A DNA stretch of 38,628 nucleotides, from the NCBI GenBank assembly GCA_025350405.1, contig JANXXX010000181.1:1-38628 (forward strand), in the 5' to 3' direction. The translations under genes and the position numbers were made by a program. The notes beneath the pieces were generated by a model, which worked only from the letters and a program-made list of their open reading frames with translations, did not search any database and was not told the DNA's origin. This document shows, piece after piece, positions 16,840-27,678 of this stretch; the stretch's first letter is position 1; each line of letters opens with the position of its first letter. This DNA comes from Gallionella sp. GTDB taxonomy: Bacteria > Pseudomonadota > Gammaproteobacteria > Burkholderiales > Gallionellaceae.

Positions 16840-17385
16840 TCATGCGAACAACTCCGCATCACTAAAACTTTTGCCTTGCGCATCTTTACCGGAAACGGCA
16901 GGAGCAGTTTGCTGCTTCCAATCTATCCCCAGCGTCGGATCATTCCAGCGTATGCAACGTTCGTGCTCAGGAAACCAGTAGTCAGTGGTCTTGTACAAAA
17001 ACTCTGCGCTCTCTGTCAGGACAAGGAAGCCATGCGCAAATCCTTCCGGTATCCACAACATGAGCTTGTTGTCGGCAGACAATTCCAATGCAACATGCTT
17101 TCCGAAAGTTGGTGAGCTTTTCCGGATATCCACTGCGACATCGAGCACTGCACCTTGCACTACGCGTACCAGCTTTGCTTGGGGGTGCTGGATCTGGTAG
17201 TGCAATCCGCGCAGCACGTTTTGGGCTGAGCGCGAATGGTTGTCCTGCACGAAATCTGCATCCCGTCCGGTCAGCTCGGCAAATCTGCGCCGATTGAAGC
17301 TCTCGAAAAAAAAGCCGCGATCATCACCAAACACCTTGGGTTCGATGATCAACAGGTCAGGGATGGCAGTTTGAATAATTTTCAT
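16840..17385 (-). CDS. rfbC: dTDP-4-dehydrorhamnose 3,5-epimerase
   Basis: The 181-residue cupin epimerase of the dTDP-L-rhamnose pathway. It has [19 protein letters not shown], the catalytic-histidine stretch LRGLHYQ, the [17 protein letters not shown] aspartate block, and FAHGFLVL. It overlaps the end of rfbA by four bases. The pathway also needs rfbB and rfbD, which are not in this window, so they must be elsewhere or the product is a related 6-deoxyhexose. Confidence 0.96.
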   Translation of the reverse strand: MKIIQTAIPDLLIIEPKVFGDDRGFFFESFNRRRFAELTGRDADFVQDNHSRSAQNVLRGLHYQIQHPQAKLVRVVQGAVLDVAVDIRKSSPTFGKHVALELSADNKLMLWIPEGFAHGFLVLTESAEFLYKTTDYWFPEHERCIRWNDPTLGIDWKQQTAPAVSGKDAQGKSFSDAELFA

Positions 17386-18284
17386 TCTGGTATATCTTTT
17401 TCTTTGAGCACCCGCATCAAGTAGGCGCCATAGCCGCTCTTTAGTAAAGGCGCGGCGAGCTTCTCCAGTTGTGCGGCATCGACAAATCCCATGTGATAGG
17501 CGATCTCTTCGGGGCAGGCGATTTTGAGTCCCTGGCGGTGTTCTATGGTCTGGATGAACTGGCTGGCTTCGAGCAGCGATTCATGTGTGCCGGTGTCCAG
17601 CCAGGCGTAGCCGCGCCCCATGATTTCAACGGACAGCTTGCTGCGCTCAAGATAGATGCGATTGACATCGGTGATTTCCAGTTCGCCGCGCGCGGAAGGT
17701 TTGAGGTGGGCGGCGATATCCACGACGGCGTTGTCGTAAAAGTACAGGCCGGTGACGGCATAGTTGGATTTGGGCTGCGCGGGTTTTTCTTCCAGCGAAA
17801 TAGCATGCCCGTTCGCATCGAACTCGACCACGCCGTAACGCTCCGGGTCGCGCACATGGTAGGCGAACACCGTCGCGCCTGTTGCGCGCTGGGCCGCGTT
17901 GGCCAACTGATGCTGGAAGGAATGACCGTAAAAAATGTTGTCACCCAGCACCAGCGCGGAAGGGTGCTTGCCGATGAAGTCACGTCCGATGATGAAGGCC
18001 TGTGCCAAACCGTCCGGCGAAGGTTGCACGGCATATTGCAGATTCAGTCCCCACGCGCTGCCGTCGCCCAGCAATTGCTGGAAGCGCGGCGTGTCCTGCG
18101 GCGTGGAGATGATCAGGATGTCGCGTATCCCCGCCAGCATCAGCGTGGACAGCGGATAGTAGATCATCGGCTTGTCGTAGATGGGCAGCAGTTGCTTGGA
18201 TACCGCCAGGGTAACCGGATGCAGACGCGTGCCGGAACCGCCGGCGAGGATGATGCCTTTTCTGGCAAGCTGGGAATTAATCAT
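17382..18284 (-). CDS. rfbA: Glucose-1-phosphate thymidylyltransferase
   Basis: The 300-residue enzyme makes dTDP-glucose from dTTP and glucose-1-phosphate. It shows [33 protein letters not shown], the LGDNIFYGH loop and [20 protein letters not shown]. The start at 18282-18284 fits the family; the open frame extends upstream to 18362 without family similarity. A 29-codon frame in another phase ends just inside this start, so translation may be coupled to the regulator gene upstream. It is the first metabolic gene of the polysaccharide operon after the regulator. Confidence 0.96.
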   Translation of the reverse strand: MINSQLARKGIILAGGSGTRLHPVTLAVSKQLLPIYDKPMIYYPLSTLMLAGIRDILIISTPQDTPRFQQLLGDGSAWGLNLQYAVQPSPDGLAQAFIIGRDFIGKHPSALVLGDNIFYGHSFQHQLANAAQRATGATVFAYHVRDPERYGVVEFDANGHAISLEEKPAQPKSNYAVTGLYFYDNAVVDIAAHLKPSARGELEITDVNRIYLERSKLSVEIMGRGYAWLDTGTHESLLEASQFIQTIEHRQGLKIACPEEIAYHMGFVDAAQLEKLAAPLLKSGYGAYLMRVLKEKDIPE

Positions 18285-18366
18285 GCTTCGCTTTCTTTGA
18301 TGCGTAACTGTTGACTCGACCTTCGCCGTAGCCGCGTTTGGCCGCCTGAATCTTGCGATCACTCAT
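18277..18366 (-). CDS. Possible 29-residue small protein between the EPS regulator and rfbA
   Basis: An ATG at 18364-18366 has GGAG seven bases upstream and overlaps the regulator's stop. The frame encodes a very basic peptide starting [16 protein letters not shown], and its TAA falls within the second and third codons of rfbA. Overlaps at both ends plus a good ribosome site suggest it is translated, either as a small protein or simply as a coupling device. It resembles nothing I recognise. It could also be the stub of a lost gene. Confidence 0.4.
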   Translation of the reverse strand: MSDRKIQAAKRGYGEGRVNSYASKKAKHD

Positions 18367-18706
18367 GAACGTTCTCCAGCAAGCCTTTTTGTTCGGCTTC
18401 GCGTTTCAATTCTTTAATCTCCACGCGCAGTTGTTCATATTCTTGCATTTTGAATTTGAGAAAAAGTACCGTCATGCGTGCTCTCTCTTCAACCCCGTGC
18501 GGGGTAAGCAGGTAGGCATAGGCCAGCTTGTTATCGCTATTGCGGAAATTATTGACCTTCAGGCAGCCTTTTTCGACCAGCGCATTGAGGCAGAAATTGA
18601 CTTTGCCAAGACTGATGCCCAGACGTTTCGCCAAATCTCTTTGGGAAAGACTGGGATTATTTTCCAGTGTTTTGAGTAAGCCGAAGCTGGTGATATCGTC
18701 GAACAT
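18359..18706 (-). CDS. MarR-type EPS-associated transcriptional regulator
   Basis: The 115-residue protein has a winged helix-turn-helix start: [20 protein letters not shown] followed by [18 protein letters not shown]. It then has the [20 protein letters not shown] segment and a carboxy-terminal coiled coil (about residues 85-108). This is the pattern of the small MarR-like regulators encoded at the head of exopolysaccharide clusters in betaproteobacteria. It is first in the operon leading into rfbA, so it probably regulates the cluster. No ribosome site is evident before its ATG, so the start is tentative. Confidence 0.85.
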   Translation of the reverse strand: MFDDITSFGLLKTLENNPSLSQRDLAKRLGISLGKVNFCLNALVEKGCLKVNNFRNSDNKLAYAYLLTPHGVEERARMTVLFLKFKMQEYEQLRVEIKELKREAEQKGLLENVHE

Positions 18707-18769
18707 GAGGTGCGTTCAGCAAATGAACAGCACGCATTTAAACAGCTGCAGCCGGAAGCTGTCAAGTTC

Positions 18770-18860
18770 AAAAGCAGGGGCAGGATTCAAGGAGCAAGGG
18801 GTAAAGCTCAAGGCCGTGAGATTTTTTCTTGTACTTTGCCTCTTTTACCTTGTAACTGCT
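18770..18860. repeat. CAAGG-rich imperfect inverted repeat
   Basis: The segment between the regulator and the TolC gene end contains several CAAGG units (18790-18822). An imperfect complementary arm follows at 18828-18860 after a T run (18824-18829). It may be a dispersed repeat or a weak terminator for the outer-membrane gene region. No other content was seen in this gap. Confidence 0.35.
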
Positions 18861-20187
18861 AGTGGAGCGCCTGATTGGCTTTGCTCAGGTCATCTTCGCC
18901 CAATGAACCCACCGCCTGTTTCAGGCGCAGCTGACTGAGAAGGTAATTGTATTGAGCCTGGTACAGATCACGCCGCGTGGAAAAAAGTTGTTGCTGCGCA
19001 TTCAGCACATCGAGGTTGGTGCGCACGCCGACTTCGTGTCCCAGCTTGCTGGCCTCCAATACGCTTTCGCTGGAAGCCAGTGCTTGCTGTAATGCATTGA
19101 CTTGAGCGATGCCGCTGACCACTCCGAGATAGGCTTGGCGGGTTTGTTGCGCGACGTTGCGGCGGGCATTTTCCAGTTCCTGCTTGGCGCGCTCATGATT
19201 GGCTTCTGCTTCGCGCCATTTTGAATTCACCGCACCACCCTGGAACAGCGGAATATTCAATTGCACGCCGACGCTCTTGTTGGTGGTATCGGTACCCACG
19301 CCGAAGCTGCCGCCATTGGCATTGGTTTGTGAATAATTCGCCACCAGATCCACGGTCGGGTAATGCCCGCCGCGATTTCGTGTAACTTCTTTCTCGGCGA
19401 TCTCGGCGCCCGCCTGCGCGATGGCGAGCTGCAAATTATTCAATTGCGCGGTCTCCACCCACTTTTCCATATCTGCGGGCTGTGGTGATACCAGCGTGAG
19501 TTCCTTGCCAAGCGGCTTAAGCTCCTTCGGCATCGCATTGATCAGTTGCTGCAAGGCGCTGCGTTTTATTTCCAGATTGTTCTGCGCCGCGATCAGCTGT
19601 GCGCCGGTCAAGTCATAACGGGCTTGCGCCTCAAGCGTGTCGGTGATGGTGGCGCTGCCCACCTCGAAGTTGCGCTTGGCCTGTTCAAGCTGCTCAGAGA
19701 TGGCAATCTTTTGCGCCTCGACCAGCTGCACGCTATCTTGCGCGATCAGCACGTCGAAGTAGGCTTGCGCGACGCGCAGGATCAAATCCTGCTCGGCGAT
19801 CTTGAGCTGCATCCCGGCCTGCGCGGCCTGCAATTCGGACTCGCTATATGCCAGCCAATTTTGTTGGCGGAGCAACGGCTGCACCAAAGTCACGCCGTAG
19901 CCGTGGCTGTTATAACGATTTTCGCCGCCGGTAAATATGGGGGGTACTGCCGGGTTATATTGCGTAGTCAGATCGTTAAACGTGCTGTTCGCACTGAAGC
20001 TGATCGAGGGTGCCAGCAATGATCGGCCTTGCGATAATTTTTCCTGACCGGCTTGCTGCGTGGCACGCGCAGCTGCAAACACCGGATCGTTGGCCTGCGC
20101 AGCATGAAATGTTTCCAACAAATCGGCAGCCTGAGCACCGCTATTTGCGGCCAACAAAATTACCAAGAAAAGCTGTTTTAATTTCAT
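18859..20187 (-). CDS. tolC: TolC-family type I secretion / efflux outer-membrane protein
   Basis: The 442-residue protein has a signal peptide (MKLKQLFLVILLAANSGAQA) and two structural repeats rich in long helices, with LLETFHAAQANDPVFAAARA at the start and GVRTNLDVLNAQQQLFSTRR near the end, as in TolC. It would form the outer-membrane tunnel for secretion or drug efflux. It stands alone, without pump or adaptor genes nearby. A palindrome lies 21 bases upstream of its start. It faces the same way as the polysaccharide operon but appears to be an independent unit. Confidence 0.93.
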   Translation of the reverse strand: MKLKQLFLVILLAANSGAQAADLLETFHAAQANDPVFAAARATQQAGQEKLSQGRSLLAPSISFSANSTFNDLTTQYNPAVPPIFTGGENRYNSHGYGVTLVQPLLRQQNWLAYSESELQAAQAGMQLKIAEQDLILRVAQAYFDVLIAQDSVQLVEAQKIAISEQLEQAKRNFEVGSATITDTLEAQARYDLTGAQLIAAQNNLEIKRSALQQLINAMPKELKPLGKELTLVSPQPADMEKWVETAQLNNLQLAIAQAGAEIAEKEVTRNRGGHYPTVDLVANYSQTNANGGSFGVGTDTTNKSVGVQLNIPLFQGGAVNSKWREAEANHERAKQELENARRNVAQQTRQAYLGVVSGIAQVNALQQALASSESVLEASKLGHEVGVRTNLDVLNAQQQLFSTRRDLYQAQYNYLLSQLRLKQAVGSLGEDDLSKANQALH

Positions 20188-20208
20188 CGGTTTTTGCGCA
20201 ACCCTATA

Positions 20209-20226
20209 TATTAGGATATTCTAATA
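20209..20226 (-). promoter_or_regulatory. Palindrome in the tolC promoter region
   Basis: TATTAG and CTAATA flank a six-base centre as a perfect inverted repeat, close to the tolC start codon. An AT-rich palindrome at this position could be an operator for a small repressor such as a MarR or TetR protein. No binding protein can be named from the window. Confidence 0.35.
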
Positions 20227-20267
20227 CTACAGACTACCGCTGCGTTGCGCAATCCCGATTGAAGAAA

Positions 20268-20945
20268 TCAGAATACGAAACGCTTGGGCTGCAGCGCATT
20301 TTGCAATGGCGCCACGCTAGTTTCCATGATATTGACAGTCTCAAATGTATCCGCTGCAATGCGAGTGATCAACCTGGCTTCCATCACCGGAGCATCGCCG
20401 ACGATAGCGAACAACCGCCCGCCCACATTTAGGCTGTTCTGAAACGCTGGCGGCAGCACCGGCGTCGAACCTGTCAGCACGATGACATCATAGTTCGTGC
20501 CGGTGCCAGAGCCTTTCATACCACCGCCCCAGCCGCGCGCCGCATCGCCAACTTCCAGTGCAATGTTGCCGCGATGGTAAGCGTGCAGGTGTTTCTTGGC
20601 CATCGCGCTCAATTCCGGCACAATCTCGACCGAGGTCACATGCCCCGCCAACATAGAGAGCAGCGCCGTCAAATAGCCACTCCCTGTACCCACCTCCAGC
20701 ACCTTGTCGCTGCGGCTAAGGTGTAACTCTTGCACGGTACGCGCTTCCAGCTTGGGCTGCCACATGAATACACCATGACCCAATGGGATTTCCATATCCA
20801 TGAAAGCCATTTCGCGCTTGTCCTCCGGCACAAAATGCTCGCGGCGCACGTGTTTGAGCAATTCCAGAATGCGTCCCTCCAGCACTTCGCATGGGCGTAT
20901 CTGCTGCTCTATCATATTGAAGCGCGCCTGTTCCATATCCAGCAT
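20268..20945 (-). CDS. pcm: Protein-L-isoaspartate O-methyltransferase family protein
   Basis: The 225-residue SAM-dependent methyltransferase has the family start ARFNMIEQQIRPCEVLEG, REHFVPEDKREMAFMD, motif I VLEVGTGSGYLTALLS, and the SVEIVPELSAMAKKHL acidic strand. Such enzymes methylate isoaspartyl residues to start repair of aged proteins, although this short betaproteobacterial form commonly sits next to tolC and has less certain activity. A GGAG sequence lies eight bases before the ATG at 20943-20945. It is 80 bases upstream of tolC on the same strand. Confidence 0.87.
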   Translation of the reverse strand: MLDMEQARFNMIEQQIRPCEVLEGRILELLKHVRREHFVPEDKREMAFMDMEIPLGHGVFMWQPKLEARTVQELHLSRSDKVLEVGTGSGYLTALLSMLAGHVTSVEIVPELSAMAKKHLHAYHRGNIALEVGDAARGWGGGMKGSGTGTNYDVIVLTGSTPVLPPAFQNSLNVGGRLFAIVGDAPVMEARLITRIAADTFETVNIMETSVAPLQNALQPKRFVF

Positions 20946-21088
20946 TCTCCTCTCCCAAGTCCGGCATCATTATTGAATATTTGTCATGGAGTATAGCAAG
21001 GCTAGCTCGGCTGCTCAATGACATTGGCTTGGATGAAGGCTGGTTGCGCCCTTGCTTTTGCCCGGTCTTTGCTTTACCTTGCGTCCTC

Positions 21089-23097
<2,009 letters not shown>

Positions 23098-23098
23098 A

Positions 23099-23923
23099 GT
23101 GGATTTAATTTTATTGTTGAAAGCCGCGCTACTCGGCATCGTCGAAGGTCTCACCGAATTTCTCCCTGTCTCCAGCACTGGCCACTTAATACTGGCGGGT
23201 GATTTGCTCGACTTCAACGATGAGAAAGGCAAGGTGTTCGAGATCGTGATCCAGTTTGCGGCGATTCTGGCGGTTTGCTGGGAATACCGCGCAAAGATTC
23301 TGGCGGTGGTCTGCGGCCTGCCGCGCGAACAGGCTGCGCAGCGCTTTGCGGCCAATCTCTTCGTCGCTTTCCTGCCCGCCGCTGTGCTGGGACTGCTGTT
23401 CGCCAAGGCAATCAAGGCACATCTATTCGCACCGGTACCAGTGGCGCTGGCCTTCATCGTTGGTGGCCTGTTTATTCTGTGGGCGGAAAAGTGCGATCAC
23501 AAGATCAGCGTCGAAACAGTGGACGACATGGGTTGGAAGGATGCGTTAAAGGTGGGCTGTGCGCAAGCCTTGGCGCTGATACCCGGCACCTCCCGTTCCG
23601 GTGCAACCATCATCGGCGGCTTGTTCTTTGGTCTGTCGCGCAGGGCGGCAACGGAATTTTCTTTCTTCCTCGCCATCCCTACGCTATTCGCCGCAACCGT
23701 CTATGAGGTAGTGAAATATCGCGACCTGTTCCATGCAGAAGACCTCGGCATGTTTGCGGTGGGCGGCATTACTTCGTTCATCAGTGCGTTCCTGTGTGTG
23801 CGCTGGTTACTGCGCTACATCAGCCAGCACGATTTCACGGCGTTCGCCTGGTATCGTATCGTGTTCGGACTGGTGGTACTGGGCACGGCCTACAGCGGTA
23901 TCGTGAACTGGTCGGCCACCTGA
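23099..23923 (+). CDS. uppP: Undecaprenyl-diphosphatase (bacitracin resistance protein)
   Basis: The 274-residue polytopic membrane protein removes a phosphate from undecaprenyl diphosphate, regenerating the lipid carrier used for peptidoglycan and the polysaccharide of this window. Signature motifs are [20 protein letters not shown] and [16 protein letters not shown]. The GTG at 23099 is preferred because GGAAGG precedes it and it yields the usual length and beginning. The frame is open upstream through the end of thiC. The tight one-base gap suggests co-transcription with thiC. Confidence 0.95.
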   Translation: MDLILLLKAALLGIVEGLTEFLPVSSTGHLILAGDLLDFNDEKGKVFEIVIQFAAILAVCWEYRAKILAVVCGLPREQAAQRFAANLFVAFLPAAVLGLLFAKAIKAHLFAPVPVALAFIVGGLFILWAEKCDHKISVETVDDMGWKDALKVGCAQALALIPGTSRSGATIIGGLFFGLSRRAATEFSFFLAIPTLFAATVYEVVKYRDLFHAEDLGMFAVGGITSFISAFLCVRWLLRYISQHDFTAFAWYRIVFGLVVLGTAYSGIVNWSAT

Positions 23924-23924
23924 G

Positions 23925-23950
23925 GTGCGCAAAAAGGGCGCACTTCATTT
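23925..23950 (+). terminator. Probable terminator after uppP
   Basis: GTGCGC (23925-23930) pairs with GCGCAC (23938-23943) around a seven-base loop, followed by TTCATTTTC. It overlaps the last base region after the uppP stop and precedes yggX by about 50 bases. Confidence 0.55.
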
Positions 23951-23999
23951 TCATCACAATGTCACAATTCAACGTCACAATTAGCTGCAGGAGTTTGGT

Positions 24000-24272
24000 A
24001 TGGCAAGAATGGTTAAATGCGTAAAACTGGGGCGCGAGGCCGAAGGATTGGATCGCCCACCCTACCCGGGCGCGCTGGGTCAACGGATCTTTGAAAATGT
24101 TTCCAAACAAGCCTGGCAGGACTGGCTCAAGTTTCAGACTATGCAGGTGAACGAAAATCGCCTTAACCTTGCCGATGCGGCGGCGCGCAAATTCCTCGCC
24201 ACACTGATGGAGAAATATTTCTTTGGCGAAGGGGCGAAAATGCCGGACGGGTATGTGCCGCCCAAGAATTAG
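24000..24272 (+). CDS. yggX: Probable Fe(2+)-trafficking protein
   Basis: The 90-residue cytoplasmic protein starts [20 protein letters not shown] with the conserved early cysteine. It goes on with [20 protein letters not shown] and ends in [15 protein letters not shown], a near-textbook YggX. Such proteins protect iron-sulfur clusters against oxidation and are thought to handle iron. AGGAG lies eight bases before the ATG. It is followed after 12 bases by ppk1. Confidence 0.95.
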   Translation: MARMVKCVKLGREAEGLDRPPYPGALGQRIFENVSKQAWQDWLKFQTMQVNENRLNLADAAARKFLATLMEKYFFGEGAKMPDGYVPPKN

Positions 24273-24284
24273 GAGAGGCAGCGC

Positions 24285-26372
24285 TTGGTCAAAAAATTTC
24301 CCCCGCAACATTTCCTGAACCGCGAATTCGGGCAACTCGAATTCAATCATCGGGTGCTGGCCCAAGCTGAAGATGAGACCATCCCGTTATTGGAACGGCT
24401 GAAATATCTGTGCATCGTCAGCAGCAATCTCGATGAATTTTTTGAGATACGCGTAGCGGGGCTTAAGGAGCAAATCAAGCTGGGCGGCATCGCTGGTGGT
24501 GCTGACGGCATGACGGCCAAGCAGTCGCTCAAGCTGGTGCGCGAACAAGCGCATCAGCTGATCGAGCGGCAGTATCAATTATTCAACGCGGACATCATTC
24601 CCGCACTCGCGGAACAAGGCATCCAATTCTTGCGCCGTCCGGACTGGAATGAGACACAACGTGCCTGGGTCAAGGATTTTTTCTTCCGCGAAGTAATGCC
24701 GGTGCTGACTCCTATTGGTCTCGATCCGGCACACCCTTTCCCGCGCGTGCTCAACAAGAGCCTGTGTTTTGCCGTGGAATTGCAAGGCAAGGATGCCTTC
24801 GGCCGCAATTCTGCCCGCGCCATCGTACAAGCTCCTCGCGTGGTACCACGCACTATCCTGATGCCTTCCGAGATCAGTGGCTGCGAATATGGCTACGTTT
24901 TTCTTTCATCGATTCTGCACGCGCATGTCGGCGAATTGTTCAGCGGCATGGAGGTGCTCGGCTGTTTCCAGTTTCGCGTCACGCGCAACAGCAATTTGTT
25001 CGTGGATGAGGAGGAGGTGAAAAACCTGCGCCTCAGCCTGCAGGGTGAATTGCCGCAACGCCATTTTGGCGATGCGGTACGCCTGGAGATTGCCGACAGC
25101 TGCTCGCCGCAAATCGCGGAGTTGCTGCTCAGGGAATTTAATCTTGCGCCGGAAGATTTGTATCGCGTGCGTGGCCCGGTGAATCTGGTCCGGCTGATGG
25201 AAATCCCGAGTCTGGTGGCGCGTGACAACTTGAAATTCCCTGCTTTCGTGCCCAGCGTACCGAGCATATTGCAGAAGAAGGGCGCGGACATCTTCAAGGT
25301 AATGCGCAAAGGCGATGTGCTGCTGCACCATCCTTTTCAATCATTCAAACCGGTGATCGATTTCATTCAGCAGGCCGCCAGCGACCCGAACGTGGTCGCC
25401 ATTAAGCAGACCGTGTATCGCACCGGGGTCGACTCCGCCTTAATGGAAGCGTTAATCGCTGCGGCGAAGCAAGGCAAGGAAGTGACCGTAGTCGTCGAAC
25501 TGCTGGCGCGCTTCGATGAAGAGGCCAACATCAATTGGGCGAACCGTCTGGAAGAGGTAGGTGCGCATGTGGTGTATGGCGTGGTCGGGCACAAGACCCA
25601 CGCCAAGATGTTGATGGTGGTGCGCCGCGAGGACGGCAAGCTGCGCCGCTATGTGCATCTGGGTACCGGCAATTATCATCCGCGCACTGCAAGGTTCTAT
25701 ACCGATTTTGGCTTGTTCACCTGCAATGCGGAAATCTGCTCGGATGTGAATGAGGTATTCGGCCAACTCACCAGTCTCGGCAAAGCGCGCGCACTAAACC
25801 ACCTCTGGCAGTCGCCATTCACTATGCATGCCGAGGTGCTGCGCGCCATTCACAACGAAACGCGCCTCGCCCAAACAGGCAAGCGCGGCCACATCATTGC
25901 CAAGATGAATGCCCTACTGGAGCCGGAAACCATCAGCGCGCTTTACGAAGCTTCGCAAGCCGGGGTAAAAGTGGATTTGATCGTGCGCGGCGTATGCGCC
26001 CTTCGTCCCGGAGTGGCCGGGCTATCGGAGAACATTCGGGTGCGTTCGGTTATCGGACGTTTTCTTGAACATACCCGCGTCTTCTATTTTCGCAACAATC
26101 TGAAACATGACGTTTATCTCGCCAGCGCGGACTGGATGGACAGGAATTTTTTCCGCCGCATCGAAGTGTGTTTTCCGGTACTCGACAAAAAACTCAAAAA
26201 GCGTGTGATCGACGAAGGATTAAAAATTTATCTGAAAGACAACTGCCAGGCATGGGACATGAATAGCGAGGGATATTACCGGCACAAAAATCCGCGCCGT
26301 TCCAATCAGATATGCGCTCAAACTGAATTACTCAGACAGTTTACTAAGTTGCCAATCCAGATAACTCCCTAG
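24285..26372 (+). CDS. ppk1: Polyphosphate kinase 1
   Basis: The 695-residue enzyme polymerises ATP gamma-phosphate into inorganic polyphosphate. It has FLNREFGQLEFNHRVLAQA, RLKYLCIVSSNLDEFFEIR, the autophosphorylated histidine region GHKTHAKMLMVVRR, and HLGTGNYHPRTARFYTDFGL. The start is a TTG at 24285 following AGGAGAGG, the only well-placed ribosome site; this gives the normal length. A PPK2-type polyphosphate:AMP phosphotransferase lies 7 kb downstream, so the region encodes both synthesis and use of polyphosphate. Confidence 0.96.
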   Translation: MVKKFPPQHFLNREFGQLEFNHRVLAQAEDETIPLLERLKYLCIVSSNLDEFFEIRVAGLKEQIKLGGIAGGADGMTAKQSLKLVREQAHQLIERQYQLFNADIIPALAEQGIQFLRRPDWNETQRAWVKDFFFREVMPVLTPIGLDPAHPFPRVLNKSLCFAVELQGKDAFGRNSARAIVQAPRVVPRTILMPSEISGCEYGYVFLSSILHAHVGELFSGMEVLGCFQFRVTRNSNLFVDEEEVKNLRLSLQGELPQRHFGDAVRLEIADSCSPQIAELLLREFNLAPEDLYRVRGPVNLVRLMEIPSLVARDNLKFPAFVPSVPSILQKKGADIFKVMRKGDVLLHHPFQSFKPVIDFIQQAASDPNVVAIKQTVYRTGVDSALMEALIAAAKQGKEVTVVVELLARFDEEANINWANRLEEVGAHVVYGVVGHKTHAKMLMVVRREDGKLRRYVHLGTGNYHPRTARFYTDFGLFTCNAEICSDVNEVFGQLTSLGKARALNHLWQSPFTMHAEVLRAIHNETRLAQTGKRGHIIAKMNALLEPETISALYEASQAGVKVDLIVRGVCALRPGVAGLSENIRVRSVIGRFLEHTRVFYFRNNLKHDVYLASADWMDRNFFRRIEVCFPVLDKKLKKRVIDEGLKIYLKDNCQAWDMNSEGYYRHKNPRRSNQICAQTELLRQFTKLPIQITP

Positions 26373-26387
26373 TATTGTCTAAGCATG

Positions 26388-26421
26388 CAGTATCAATGCC
26401 TCGCTCACAAGAGGGATACTG
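26388..26421 (+). terminator. Hairpin after ppk1
   Basis: CAGTATC pairs with GATACTG and, inside, CCTC pairs with GAGG around an eight-base loop, with a four-base bulge on one side. No T run follows, so it may be an RNA-stabilising structure or factor-assisted terminator rather than an intrinsic one. Confidence 0.35.
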
Positions 26422-26509
26422 ATCCTGTTAATCGTAAAGAACGAGTACTATACATATTGCAAATACTGGCACAATGGCAGAGGTTGAAAATCAGCTCAGC
26501 GCAGTTACT

Positions 26510-27664
26510 ATGATAACCAAACGTATTCTTATCTTGGCCTTGGCCTTTTGCTGTGCGACATGCGGACTGATTAAACCGAACAGTAACTTTCAATCGCCGA
26601 TAGCAGAATCCAGCACCGTCAACGAACCCAAGACGTTTGATCTCAGCAACCCGCAAAAGCGTAACGAACTAACAGAACAGCTTGCGAACAAGAGGGTGAT
26701 ATTCATCGGCGAGATTCACGATCGCCTGGAGCACCATCAGAATCAATTAAGCATCATTCAAAGTCTGTATGCGCGCTATCCCGACCTCGCGATTGGTGTC
26801 GAATATTTTCAGCAACCCTTCCAGTCGTACCTCGACGATTACATTGCGGGACTCATCGACGAAAGGGAAATGCTGAGAAAGACCGAATACTTCAAGCGCT
26901 GGCAATTGGATTACCGCATGCTGCAACCGATTTTTTCCTTCGCCCGGGAAAAACATATTCCAGTGCTGGCGCTGAATGTGCCTGACGAAATTCATAACAA
27001 GGTTTTCAAGGGGGGAATGAAAAGTCTAAGCCATCGAGAACTTGCACAAACCCCGGTCGATATCCAGCCCGCCAGCGATCATTACTTGCAAAATCTGGAG
27101 GCGATTTTTAATTCCCACCCCCCCAGCAACGATTTTGAGACCTTTGTCGAAGGTGTGCTGTTGTGGGACGAATCCATGGCCGACATCACCACGCGCTACC
27201 TGAAAGCGCATCCCCAAGCGCGGGTGGTGGTGCTGGCGGGGTTGGTGCATGTCATGTATGGTGATGGAATTCCGGAACGAGTCAACCGGAGACTGGGTGG
27301 TAACCAAAGTGCAGTGATCATTAACGGCAGCGACTTCGGCAATTATCCCGGTATCGCCGATTACCAATTGATAACCAAGGGCGGTATTGAGTTGCCGAAA
27401 GCAGGTAAGCTTGGAGTGTCTATCGAGGATAGCGCAGACGGTGTGCTCATCAGCAAGTTTCTCGCAGAAAGTGCAGCACAAGCGGCGGGCTTGGTGGCGG
27501 GCGACAATATCATCGCTATTAATGATGTGAAGGTGGCTAATCTGCTGGAGCTAAAAGCCATGATGTTCGACAAACAGCCCAGCGACAAGATTCTGGTATC
27601 CGTACGGCGCAATAACAAAGTCAGCTCGAATAATGAGTTGGCGTTCGAAGTGGTGTTACGCTGA
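26510..27664 (+). CDS. ChaN-like lipoprotein with C-terminal PDZ domain
   Basis: The product is about 384 residues. The start at 26510 (MITKRILILALAFCCATCG) gives a lipoprotein signal with cysteines at the end of the hydrophobic stretch. Residues about 45-270 match ChaN/DUF399 iron-regulated proteins: RVIFIGEIHDRLEHHQNQL, GVEYFQQPFQSYLDDYI and a late ARVVVLAGLVHVMYGDGIP histidine block. Known ChaN binds haem in the outer membrane. The last 90 residues form a PDZ domain (LGVSIEDSADGVLISKF then AAGLVAGDNIIAINDVKV). The fusion suggests a role in contact with other envelope proteins. It is convergent with the next gene, only 14 bases away. Confidence 0.82.
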   Translation: MITKRILILALAFCCATCGLIKPNSNFQSPIAESSTVNEPKTFDLSNPQKRNELTEQLANKRVIFIGEIHDRLEHHQNQLSIIQSLYARYPDLAIGVEYFQQPFQSYLDDYIAGLIDEREMLRKTEYFKRWQLDYRMLQPIFSFAREKHIPVLALNVPDEIHNKVFKGGMKSLSHRELAQTPVDIQPASDHYLQNLEAIFNSHPPSNDFETFVEGVLLWDESMADITTRYLKAHPQARVVVLAGLVHVMYGDGIPERVNRRLGGNQSAVIINGSDFGNYPGIADYQLITKGGIELPKAGKLGVSIEDSADGVLISKFLAESAAQAAGLVAGDNIIAINDVKVANLLELKAMMFDKQPSDKILVSVRRNNKVSSNNELAFEVVLR

Positions 27665-27678
27665 GCGCAATGCAATTT

